Of a stretch of 27,549 nucleotides of DNA, positions 16,201 through 22,851 are shown one piece after another. Below the pieces are notes generated by a model, which was not told where the DNA came from, ran no database searches, and saw only the letters and a list, made by a program, of their open reading frames with translations. Position 1 is the stretch's first letter. Every line of letters begins with the position of its first letter. This stretch comes from Paenalcaligenes sp021793095 (lineage in GTDB: Bacteria; Pseudomonadota; Gammaproteobacteria; Burkholderiales; Burkholderiaceae_B), in contig DAHVQS010000020.1 of NCBI GenBank assembly GCA_027317645.1, forward strand, positions 1 to 27,549, given 5' to 3'. The translations under genes and the position numbers were made by a program.

Positions 16201-16877
16201 AAATAAGCATCCACCACGGTGGTATCCCCACGCCCCACAATGCGCATCAAGGGGCTGGTACGATGAGACACAGAAATCTGCGTGAAGCCCTGCTCGCGGG
16301 CCCACTGCGCAATACGCTCTTCGTGCTCGGTATGACGATAACCATGCATGAGGACAATGGCCACCGCGCGATAACCCGCCGCATAGGTCTCTGCCAGCTG
16401 CGCACGCACCTGTGCCTCATCCAGCGGCACGATCACCGTACCGTCAGGCAACACACGCTCATCGACCTCAACCACCTGCTCATACAGCACCTCGGGCAGG
16501 TGGATCTCGCGCGCAAAAATATCTGGGCGGGCCTGGTGACCGATTTTCAGGGCATCCTTAAACCCACGGGTAATAAATAAAGCTGTGGGCTCCCCCTTGC
16601 GCTCGAGCAGCGCATTGGTGGCTACAGTGGTGCCCATCTTGACGGCCTCGAGCAACTCGGTAGGGATGGGGGCATCTAAATCTACCCCGAGCATTTGACG
16701 TATGCCCGCCAAAGCCGCATCTGGATACTGGGCAGGATTATCCGAAAGCAATTTGTGAGTCAATAACTGCCCATCTGGGCGACGGACCACAATGTCTGTA
16801 AATGTTCCTCCGCGATCAATCCAGAACTGCCATTTCTGCTCGGCAGCACGAGAATGAGTATGTGATTCAGACTGCAT
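13197..16877 (-). CDS. fused 5-oxoprolinase / hydantoinase A-B (ATP-dependent)
   Basis: 1226 residues joining both halves of the ATP-dependent amidohydrolase: a HyuA-like ATPase half (about residues 1-690) and a HyuB-like half (about 700-1226). Phosphate-binding motifs are IDRGGTFTDIV (residues 20-30), MGTTVATNALLERKG and GFDMGGTSTDVSHY. The HyuB half has PVMLEIFNNLFMAVAEQMG and a glycine-rich end. The N-terminal region and total length match eukaryotic-type 5-oxoprolinase (OPLAH, about 1290 residues), which hydrolyses 5-oxo-L-proline to glutamate. Related fused bacterial proteins may act on hydantoins or other cyclic imides, so substrate is not settled. The gene follows TRAP importer genes by 38 bp and is coupled to the dehydrogenase, which suggests an imported cyclic amide or lactam is opened and the product then deaminated. 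Confidence 0.9.
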   Translation of the reverse strand: MQSESHTHSRAAEQKWQFWIDRGGTFTDIVVRRPDGQLLTHKLLSDNPAQYPDAALAGIRQMLGVDLDAPIPTELLEAVKMGTTVATNALLERKGEPTALFITRGFKDALKIGHQARPDIFAREIHLPEVLYEQVVEVDERVLPDGTVIVPLDEAQVRAQLAETYAAGYRAVAIVLMHGYRHTEHEERIAQWAREQGFTQISVSHRTSPLMRIVGRGDTTVVDAYLSPILRRYVNQVASELDQVRLMFMQSNGGLTSAHQFQGKDAVLSGPAGGIVGMVRTAEALGIEKIIGFDMGGTSTDVSHYAGEFERVFDSEVAGVRLHAPMMNIHTVAAGGGSIVSFDGARLRVGPDSAGAYPGPAAYRNGGPLTVTDCNLMLGKIQPDFFPNIFGPQADQPLDLETVKQKFAALSDEVFTATGARNTPQEIAEGFIHIAVSNMANAIKKISIERGYDVSKYTLASFGGAGGQHACLVADALGISQAMIHPFAGVLSAYGMGLADITAMREHSVELPLAAEHIPHCEALLQRLEAETNEELQAQGIRADQIQSIKRAHVRYDGTDSPLIVPYGSVQDIKTAFEESYLQRYSFLMPEKPIIIEAVSIEGIGQSGERIEKHDLDELPTPDTEAQPVAQVELFSQGQSHPTPVYQRDDLSVGSKIVGPAIVCDTNGTTVIEPEWQMQVMPAGELLLTRAVARAQRFAIGTEVDPVMLEIFNNLFMAVAEQMGATLGNTAFSVNIKERLDYSCAIFDQEGNLIANAPHMPVHLGSMGESIRTVIVRNEGQMRPGDSYVLNDPYNGGTHLPDITVVTPVFDEAGQDILFYVASRGHHADVGGITPGSMPPMSQTVIEEGVLIDNFKLVEGGRMREAELRELMGSGPYPARNLDQNIADLRAQLAANEKGVQELRRMVRTYGLDVVHAYMQHVQDNAEEAVRQVIGVLKDGSFRYELDNGAHIQVAVRVNHEERSAEVDFTGTSDQLEDNFNAPSAVCMAAVLYVFRTLVNDEIPMNAGCLKPLEVIIPEGCMLNPHYPAATVAGNVETSQCITDALYGALGVMAAAQGTMNNFTFGNDNHQYYETIAGGSGAGFEYCADGSRRYFNGTDVVQTHMTNSRLTDPEVLEWRYPVLLEEFSVREGSGGAGRMRGGNGATRKLRFLEPMTAAILANRRRLPPFGLEGGESALPGKNYVLRKDGSRVELAATGSAEMQPGDVFVIHTPGGGGFGPADEASS

Positions 16878-16915
16878 GCTAGATTATCCTATGAATAAAT
16901 CTGTACCCACGGCGA

Positions 16916-18211
16916 TCACATCGCACGTGGCAATACCAAAACAATGTCAGGGAATATGGTCACGAGGGCGGTGGCCAACACCAATAACAGGAAGAACGGG
17001 AACGACATCCGCACCAGCTCAAAGAGATCCTTGCCCGTGATGCCCTGGATGACAAAGAGGTTGAAACCAATAGGCGGGGTGATTTGTGCCATCTCGACGG
17101 TGAGGATCAAATAGACCCCAAACCAAATGGGATCGATGCCCGCGGCCACCACTGCGGGCAGCAGCACCGAGGTAGTCAGGACCACGATGGAAATCCCGTC
17201 TAAAAAGGCCCCCATCAAAATGAAAAATACCGTCAGCACAGCGATCAAGGCATAAGTGCTGAGCCCCAGCGAACTGATCCAGGCAGCGATGTTGGCGGGC
17301 AGACCGGTAAAGCTCATGGCGCTGGTCAAATAAGCCGCCCCAATGAGAATAAAAGAAATCATGCACGATGTGCGTACCGCCCCCATCAGGCTGGCCGTAA
17401 AGGTTTTCCAGGTCAGCGAGCCCCCCACCAATGCAATGAGCAAGGAGCCCACCACACCAATGACGGCGGCCTCGGACGCGGTGGCAATACCGGCATAAAT
17501 AGAACCAATGACCGCTAAAATGAGAAACATCACGGGCAAGAGCAAGCGTAAACGCCAAATGCGCTCTTTAAAGCTGACCCGCTCGACGTCGCGCGGCACC
17601 CGATCTGGATGACGCAAAGACCACAAACCGATATAGGCCGAAAACAAGCCCATCAGCAAGAGCCCCGGCAAAATCCCGGCAATAAATAAACGAATGATTG
17701 AGGTTTGGGCGGCCACCGCATACACAATCATGACCACAGAGGGCGGGATCAACAGCCCCAGCGTCCCGGCACCGGCCAGCGAGCCGATGCTGATGCTGTC
17801 GTCATAACCGCGACGCTCGAGCTCGGGCAGCGAGATGCGCCCAATGGTGGCAGCGGTGGCCGCTGAAGAACCACTGACCGCCGCAAAAATACCGCAGCCA
17901 AAAACGTTCACGTGTACCAAACGCCCGGGCAAACGCTGTACCCACGGCCCGAGCCCCTTGAACATATCCTCAGCCAGGCGAGTGCGATAGAGAATCTCAC
18001 CCATCCAGATAAAAAGCGGCAAGGCCGTCAATGCCCAGTTGGCTGAGGCATCCCAGGCCTTGGTCGCAAAAATGGTGCCCGCAGGCGCCATGGAAAAGAA
18101 ATAAATAGAAATGACCCCACAGGCGATCAGTACGACTGCCACCCAGACCCCTAGGCTCAGTAGCACAATCAGCCCGATCAGCAGCACCAGTGCCTGGTAG
18201 ATATCAACCAT
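16916..18211 (-). CDS. TRAP transporter large permease (DctM family)
   Basis: Inner-membrane permease, 431 residues with about 12 hydrophobic segments, the sodium-coupled channel part of a tripartite ATP-independent periplasmic (TRAP) importer. Typical pieces are ALTALPLFIWMGEIL, FAAVSGSSAATAATIGRISLPEL and, near the C-terminus, EMAQITPPIGFNLFVIQGI. The start at 18211 overlaps the end of the small permease gene by 8 bp, so the two are translationally coupled. It works with the DctQ and DctP genes just upstream. The 5-oxoprolinase gene begins 38 bp downstream. Confidence 0.95.
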   Translation of the reverse strand: MVDIYQALVLLIGLIVLLSLGVWVAVVLIACGVISIYFFSMAPAGTIFATKAWDASANWALTALPLFIWMGEILYRTRLAEDMFKGLGPWVQRLPGRLVHVNVFGCGIFAAVSGSSAATAATIGRISLPELERRGYDDSISIGSLAGAGTLGLLIPPSVVMIVYAVAAQTSIIRLFIAGILPGLLLMGLFSAYIGLWSLRHPDRVPRDVERVSFKERIWRLRLLLPVMFLILAVIGSIYAGIATASEAAVIGVVGSLLIALVGGSLTWKTFTASLMGAVRTSCMISFILIGAAYLTSAMSFTGLPANIAAWISSLGLSTYALIAVLTVFFILMGAFLDGISIVVLTTSVLLPAVVAAGIDPIWFGVYLILTVEMAQITPPIGFNLFVIQGITGKDLFELVRMSFPFFLLLVLATALVTIFPDIVLVLPRAM

Positions 18212-18695
18212 TTTCCGACTCCTCTAGGGGCTGGCCACGCACACTCATCACCAGACGACGTGCCAACATCAAAGTAAATAAGACCAACCCAATAGGCATG
18301 CCAATCTGAGGCATCCACATCGGTACCGGCAGCATCCCCGTGGCGAGCTCATTGCGAGCAAAGGACTCATACACAAAAATAATGCAGTAATAAGAGCCCC
18401 ATGCTGAGACCACCAAGGCAATCAGCGTGGCCAAGATCTCATACCCATAGTGCAAAGATTTAGGCAATACCTGTAAGACCAAAGTGACGCGGATATGATC
18501 GCCGCGCAACATGGCATAAGGCAATCCTAAAAAAACCGATGAAGCCATCGCCCAAGCGGCAAAGTCATCGGCAGAGGGCACCAGCCGACCAAACATGCGG
18601 CTGATAATTTGCGCCATAATCACCAGCGCGAGTGCGACCAAAAAGGCGGCGGCGAGAACGCCGCACGCCTTGGCCAGGTTTTCGAGCCATTTCAT
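18204..18695 (-). CDS. TRAP transporter small permease (DctQ family)
   Basis: 163 residues with four hydrophobic segments, a basic N-terminus (MKWLENLAK) and the family pattern FAAWAMASSVFLGLPYAMLRGDHIRV, where GDHIRV is typical of DctQ. It partners the DctM permease whose gene overlaps it by 8 bp. It starts 13 bp after the DctP gene ends. Confidence 0.93.
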   Translation of the reverse strand: MKWLENLAKACGVLAAAFLVALALVIMAQIISRMFGRLVPSADDFAAWAMASSVFLGLPYAMLRGDHIRVTLVLQVLPKSLHYGYEILATLIALVVSAWGSYYCIIFVYESFARNELATGMLPVPMWMPQIGMPIGLVLFTLMLARRLVMSVRGQPLEESENG

Positions 18696-18708
18696 TATGA
18701 TTCAACCA

Positions 18709-19677
18709 TTACTGCTGTTGATAGGTTTCAAGCAATTGAGCCCCGGCATCGCCTGCTTTTTCTGCCCACTCTTGGGCCATGACCTCGCCAATCTCTTCGA
18801 GCTCAGCACGCAGACCGTCTGGCAACTCGTGGACCTGCATGCCATTATCGGCCAGGGTTTGAGTCAACTCGGCGGTCAGCTCGCGGCCCATTTCCCAACC
18901 CCGCTTTTCAGCGACCTCACTGGCCTCGAGTACGGCCTGCTGGACATCCTCGGGCAACTGCTCAAAGGCCGCCTTGTTGACGATGACAAAGCTCTGCGGG
19001 ATAAACACCTGGGCGTCGTAGTAGTGATCCACATAATCCCAAGCCTGTGAGTCCACCCCAGTGGCAGGCGATGTCAGCATCGAATCAATCACACCTGTGG
19101 AAAATGCCTGTGGGACCTCGGGGGTCTGCACGGTGGTGGGCGTGGTGCCCATCAGTGAGGCCAAACGGTTGGTCGAGGCGCTATAAGCACGGAAACGAGC
19201 ACCGGACAGATCCTCGAGCTCGCTGATCTCTTTTTTGGTGTAAATGCCTTGGGGAGGCCAGGGCGAGCCATATAACAGCACGATGCCCTGCTCATCTAAG
19301 CGCTCGGCCATGATGGGCTTGGAAAGCTCCCAAAGGCGCTCGGACTCATCAAAGGAAGAGGCCAAGAACGGCACGCTGTCGACCTCAAACATGGGGTCCT
19401 CATTACCGATGGTCGATACCAACATTTCACCTAAATCTACCACCCCTTGTTGCACCCCGCGCTTGACCTCGGGACGCTTGAGCAGCACGCTGTTGGATTG
19501 CACATTAATGATCAGCTGACCATCAGTCGCCTCTTTGATGTCTTCAGCAAATTGACGTGCGTTTTGAGTCAGATAGTTGTTATCTGGCTGCTCGGTGCTC
19601 ATGGTCCAGGTGGTGGCCGCTGTTGCCATGCTGGCCATGGCCGTCAGGCACGCCGCGGTGACTAGCTTTTTAATCAT
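18709..19677 (-). CDS. TRAP transporter periplasmic substrate-binding protein (DctP family)
   Basis: 322 residues with a signal peptide (MIKKLVTAACLTAMASMATA, cut near residue 20-21) and an AAAGGAG ribosome site before the ATG at 19677. The family core DLGEMLVSTIGNEDPMFEVDSVPFL is present. Arg163 in GARFRAYSASTNR sits where DctP proteins hold the carboxylate of the ligand, so the solute is probably a carboxylic acid. The order DctP-DctQ-DctM is compact. Given the downstream oxoprolinase and dehydrogenase, pyroglutamate or a related cyclic amino acid is the first guess for the ligand, not proven. Confidence 0.93.
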   Translation of the reverse strand: MIKKLVTAACLTAMASMATAATTWTMSTEQPDNNYLTQNARQFAEDIKEATDGQLIINVQSNSVLLKRPEVKRGVQQGVVDLGEMLVSTIGNEDPMFEVDSVPFLASSFDESERLWELSKPIMAERLDEQGIVLLYGSPWPPQGIYTKKEISELEDLSGARFRAYSASTNRLASLMGTTPTTVQTPEVPQAFSTGVIDSMLTSPATGVDSQAWDYVDHYYDAQVFIPQSFVIVNKAAFEQLPEDVQQAVLEASEVAEKRGWEMGRELTAELTQTLADNGMQVHELPDGLRAELEEIGEVMAQEWAEKAGDAGAQLLETYQQQ

Positions 19678-19769
19678 TGATTACTCCTTTAGTGTTTTAG
19701 GAAATACCTTGTGTTTTATACGGGTATTGTGTTTAACGCTACGAGGCGTAGCGTCTGAGTATTGGTTTT

Positions 19770-19788
19770 AAAGATCATTGAGATCTTT
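19770..19788. promoter_or_regulatory. 19-bp inverted repeat upstream of the DctP gene
   Basis: AAAGATC-ATTGA-GATCTTT is a perfect 7-bp arm repeat, 93 bp before the DctP start and 17 bp after the stop of the upstream gene. It lacks a T-run on either strand, so an operator or mRNA-stabilising hairpin is more likely than a terminator. The role is unproven. Confidence 0.4.
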
Positions 19789-19804
19789 GAGTGACCTGTC
19801 TAGT

Positions 19805-20473
19805 TTATAACGAATCAGACAGATCAGCCGAGCGTAGCCCCCATAACAACTCAAAGGTGGCCACTGACTCGGCCGCAAGATCCAGCGCCTGAGCCAACTG
19901 CTGCGCGGCCTGCGTCACCGCCTCGGGGGTGGTCGCCTCGATCAAGAAAAAGGGCTGCAGCACGCGACCCTCGGCAGACTCAGAAGGCAGCGGAGTAGAA
20001 CGCTGCGGATCGGGATTGAGTATCCGCGTGGATACGACCCCAGTAAAAGACTGACCCTGCATCCACTGCGCGGCAGCGAGCGCCTGGGCCTCATCCGATA
20101 GCGCCACCAGCGCCACCGCTGATCCAGTCCCGACCGTCTGACTGGTGGGGGTCACCACCATGACCCGGCGGACGGTATTGTGCATGCGCTCAAAATTTTG
20201 CACCGACCACTGGGTCTGGTGCGTAAAGGCCTCTTGGTAGGCAGGGCTGTCAAAAACCGCTAACTGCTCGGTGCGGTATAGGGCCAGATATTTGCGCGGA
20301 GATTGCAGGGCACGATAGCGACGCGCCCAAACAAAACCCGGGATGCTGGCACGCTCGAGCATGTGCTCTTGCTCGTACCATTGGTTGAAATCATCCTCAT
20401 AATTGGGATCAATATCTGTCCAAATGAATAACTCGGCAGGGGCCTGTACCCCAGATGCTAATTTATCGACCAC
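19805..20473 (-). CDS. two-domain ferredoxin-fold (dimeric alpha/beta barrel-like) protein, function unknown
   Basis: 222 residues from a GTG at 20473, with AGGA 6-7 bp upstream. The longer open frame up to 20755 overlaps the LysR gene and is rejected. Two similar-sized halves each look like a beta-alpha-beta ferredoxin fold. The first has WTDIDPNYEDDFNQWYEQEHM, then RRYRAL and YLALYRTEQLAVFDSPAYQ, resembling EthD/DUF4286-type dimeric alpha/beta barrel proteins; the second has VALVALSDEAQALAAAQWM and PFFLIEATTPEAV. Such proteins include monooxygenases, isomerases and decarboxylases acting on small organic acids. It stands between the LysR gene and the TRAP genes on the same strand, so it may be an extra catabolic step of that pathway. 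Confidence 0.7.
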   Translation of the reverse strand: MVDKLASGVQAPAELFIWTDIDPNYEDDFNQWYEQEHMLERASIPGFVWARRYRALQSPRKYLALYRTEQLAVFDSPAYQEAFTHQTQWSVQNFERMHNTVRRVMVVTPTSQTVGTGSAVALVALSDEAQALAAAQWMQGQSFTGVVSTRILNPDPQRSTPLPSESAEGRVLQPFFLIEATTPEAVTQAAQQLAQALDLAAESVATFELLWGLRSADLSDSL

Positions 20474-20609
20474 TGTGTTTCCTTGATACCTATGGGTGTC
20501 CCTCAATGTAAAAGGAAGGCACAAAACTCTCAAACGATTTTTTTCGCAGCTGAGCCATAAGAAAACCTTATCGCTCGCAAATGCCATTAAAAACAAAACG
20601 TTAGTAAAT

Positions 20610-20651
20610 TTTATAGTAAAGCTTGGTGCAGTCATTAGGGGATAAACCCTA
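20610..20651 (-). promoter_or_regulatory. candidate LysR-type operator and promoter of the TRAP/oxoprolinase operon
   Basis: The inverted repeat TAGGG-GATAAA-CCCTA lies at 20636-20651. On the minus strand it is followed by TATAAA (at 20615-20610) without a proper -35. Its centre falls near -41 relative to the expected start point, where LysR-type activators bind. The spacing is not the textbook T-N11-A. A further palindrome, AAGACT-A-AGTCTT (20663-20675), overlaps the LysR stop codon. Confidence 0.4.
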
Positions 20652-20666
20652 GTCCAACAAGAAAGA

Positions 20667-21602
20667 CTAAGTCTTAAATATCCCGCGCACGGTGGGCGCA
20701 ATAGCAGTGGCATTTTGCTGCGCGTAGCGATGCATTTCCTTGAGGGCGGTATCAATCACAGTTTCAGACAGACTGTGCAAGGGATTGACCCGCCAGCTGG
20801 CCACCAGCTGTAGGCTGGGTAGCTCGGCCAAACAGGGCACGATGGTCAACGGACGCCGGCTGTTTTCTTTGGTGTAGGCGGCCTCGGGCAAGGCCCCCAC
20901 CGCCAGCCCCTCTTCGATCAATTGTTGGCTAGCAGCGATAGAAGAGACAAAGTGGATGCGCACATCATCCACCCCTTCCATTTCCAGTACCCGCAGTAAA
21001 GACAAATGCGGTTGTGAATGGCGTGGAAAGGTCACGATGGGCCAGCGCGCGCACAATGCCTTTAGGCTCATACGCGGATAAGGCTTGGGGGGCTGCAGTC
21101 CGATCCAGTTCATCTCTAGCGCCCCCAGCGGAATATTGCGCAGCCCCTCATCCAAGACAGGATCTGTTTGTAGGGCCAAATCAATCTGACCGCGTTTGAG
21201 CAAATCATGCAATCGGCGCGAGGACTCTACCGTCAATTCGATGTCCAAATAGGGATGCTCTTGGTGTAAACGCCGTATAAAAAGTGAAAACCATGTGTGT
21301 ACAATGGATTCAATCACACCAATCCGGATACTTTCCTGGGTAAAGGTGGATTGGCGCAGGGCATGTTTCAGATCGCGCTCTTGATCCAGCATTTGTTTGG
21401 CAAAGCGCAATAGCGTCTGCCCAGCGGGCGTCAGGCGGATGTCACGGGCACCGCGCACAAAGAGCGATTGACCCAGATTTTTCTCCAAGGCCGAAATACG
21501 CCCCGAAACGGCTGCTTGGGTCACATGCAATTTTGAGGCCGCGGCACTGAAACTACCCAAATTGGCTACCCACACAAAAGTCTCAAGAAATCGGATATTC
21601 AT
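20667..21602 (-). CDS. LysR-family transcriptional regulator
   Basis: 311 residues from the ATG at 21602. The N-terminal winged helix-turn-helix is MNIRFLETFVWVANLGSFSAAASKLHVTQAAVSGRISALEKNLG. The C-terminal effector-binding domain starts near residue 90 (IRIGVIESIVHTWFSLFI) and has DLALQTDPVLDEGL in the usual hinge region. It is upstream of, and on the same strand as, the ferredoxin-fold/TRAP/oxoprolinase genes, not divergent. It is therefore a likely local regulator but could also act on the divergent HAD gene, whose start is 54 bp away. Confidence 0.93.
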   Translation of the reverse strand: MNIRFLETFVWVANLGSFSAAASKLHVTQAAVSGRISALEKNLGQSLFVRGARDIRLTPAGQTLLRFAKQMLDQERDLKHALRQSTFTQESIRIGVIESIVHTWFSLFIRRLHQEHPYLDIELTVESSRRLHDLLKRGQIDLALQTDPVLDEGLRNIPLGALEMNWIGLQPPKPYPRMSLKALCARWPIVTFPRHSQPHLSLLRVLEMEGVDDVRIHFVSSIAASQQLIEEGLAVGALPEAAYTKENSRRPLTIVPCLAELPSLQLVASWRVNPLHSLSETVIDTALKEMHRYAQQNATAIAPTVRGIFKT

Positions 21603-21656
21603 TGTCCCCGTCCGTGCCCTCTGCGGGCCTATTGAAAATGATAATAAAGGAGACCT

Positions 21657-22337
21657 ATGGCCTACCAAGCAATACTTTTTGATTATGATGGGGTGCTGGT
21701 CGATAGCGAGCCACTCAGCCTCGGGGTGCTGCGTACGATGCTGGCCCAAAGGGGCTGGCGCCTGACCCCCCTACACTGCCGTCAACTTTTTATGGGCCAA
21801 CCCCTCGAGGCCTGGCCGACCATCATTGAGGAAAACAGCGGCCTGCAGATCGAGCAAGAGTGGATGATGGCCTACCGGCTCAAACGCGATCAGGCCATCC
21901 AGCGGGCCACTATTCGCCCAGTACCAGGCGTTTTGCAAGCATTACAACAACTCAATACACGTTGGGCAGGCCGCCTGGCCTGTGTGTCTGCTGCCAGCCA
22001 ACAAAAACTAGAAGAACAGCTGCAGACCCTGGGCTTTTATGATTTTTTCAGCCCGCATATCTACAGTGGCCAAGATGCCCCACGCAACAAACCCCACCCT
22101 GATGTTTATTTAAAGGCCATCGCTGGCTTGGGTCAAGGGATCACCGCGGCGCAATGCGCGGTCATTGAGGACAGCCTCATCGGTATTCGTGCCGCCGCTG
22201 CTGCCAACACCTATGTATTGGCCTATACCGCCTATATTGACCCCGCCCATGCACTTAAAGCTGGCGCCCAGCAGACCTTTGATGATATGCACCAACTGCC
22301 CGCACTCTTGAGCCTACAACACCAGGCTGCCCCCTGA
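21657..22337 (+). CDS. HAD-superfamily hydrolase (phosphoglycolate phosphatase / beta-phosphoglucomutase-like)
   Basis: 226 residues, preceded by AAAGGAG. All four HAD motifs are visible: motif I D9-Y-D11-G-V-L-V-D-S-E (nucleophile Asp9, acid/base Asp11), motif II Ser in VCVSAAS, motif III Lys in RNKPHPDVYL, and motif IV in VIEDSLIGIRAA. The cap between motifs I and II is the small helical type (class I). It would dephosphorylate a small sugar phosphate or similar metabolite, or act as a phosphomutase; the substrate cannot be read from the motifs. It diverges from the LysR gene. Confidence 0.9.
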   Translation: MAYQAILFDYDGVLVDSEPLSLGVLRTMLAQRGWRLTPLHCRQLFMGQPLEAWPTIIEENSGLQIEQEWMMAYRLKRDQAIQRATIRPVPGVLQALQQLNTRWAGRLACVSAASQQKLEEQLQTLGFYDFFSPHIYSGQDAPRNKPHPDVYLKAIAGLGQGITAAQCAVIEDSLIGIRAAAAANTYVLAYTAYIDPAHALKAGAQQTFDDMHQLPALLSLQHQAAP

Positions 22338-22371
22338 CATCCTCCTTTGGCCTTGAAGGGCGCCGCCGGGA

Positions 22372-22746
22372 CTATTCGTCAGAAAGGGAATCGTCTATGC
22401 CGGAGTCATCTAGGTGCAATAAATGCAACACGCGGTGCGCCACCGGCGCCAATACAATGCCTACCGAGGCCGCAAAGCTCAGGCCCACAAAAATACCGTA
22501 AAAAGCATAAAAGAGCTTGCCATTTGCGGACTCTGGGACCTCAACAATGCCCAAGCCCCCCATCACAAAGGCAGCATTTAAAATGGCATCGTGCAAGGTG
22601 CCCCCGCCGCCCCACACCTGATAGCCCACCACCCCGACGGTCAGTGTGATCACAATAATGACAAACGCTAAAAAGAAATGCCGCAGCAGGCGAAATAAAA
22701 ACTGCTTTCTCGAAATCAACCGCTGGCTTTTATGCTCGTAAAGCAC
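22372..22746 (-). CDS. miniature two-helix ion-channel-like membrane protein with degenerate filter
   Basis: 124 residues from a GTG at 22746, which sits 6 nt after AGGGAGG; a GTG two codons earlier (22752) is too close to it. The layout is like a two-transmembrane potassium channel: an outer helix (about 24-44), a pore-helix-like stretch TLHDAILNAAFVMGG, a filter-like MGGLGIVEVP (62-71), then an inner helix (about 78-102) beginning GKLFYAFYGIFVGL. The canonical TVGYGD reads M62-G-G-L-G-I67, so the Gly-x-Gly is kept but the Thr, Val, Tyr and Asp are lost. It may be a non-selective channel or a channel-derived protein. It diverges from the SLC13 gene, with about 100 bp between, so the two may be co-regulated. 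Confidence 0.7.
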   Translation of the reverse strand: MLYEHKSQRLISRKQFLFRLLRHFFLAFVIIVITLTVGVVGYQVWGGGGTLHDAILNAAFVMGGLGIVEVPESANGKLFYAFYGIFVGLSFAASVGIVLAPVAHRVLHLLHLDDSGIDDSLSDE

Positions 22747-22788
22747 CCCCACCCTCCCTGTGTTTACTGACCCCTAATGAAAAACACC

Positions 22789-22823
22789 ATGGGTTCAGAC
22801 CCATATTTATAGTAGAGTATAAG
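22789..22823 (+). promoter_or_regulatory. candidate promoter of the SLC13 gene with an overlapping inverted repeat
   Basis: TTCAGA (22794-22799), an 18-bp spacer and TATAAG (22818-22823) form a plausible sigma-70 promoter 29 bp before the ATG. The inverted repeat ATGGGT-TCAG-ACCCAT (22789-22804) covers the -35 element, as an operator would. It also lies between the divergent channel-like gene and the permease gene. Confidence 0.45.
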
Positions 22824-22851
22824 CCTTGCATGACCATTAAGGCAGATTTTT

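Noticed and set aside
20474..20755. N-terminal extension of the ferredoxin-fold protein
   Set aside because: It overlaps the LysR gene, has no domain likeness, and a GTG with a good ribosome site exists at 20473.
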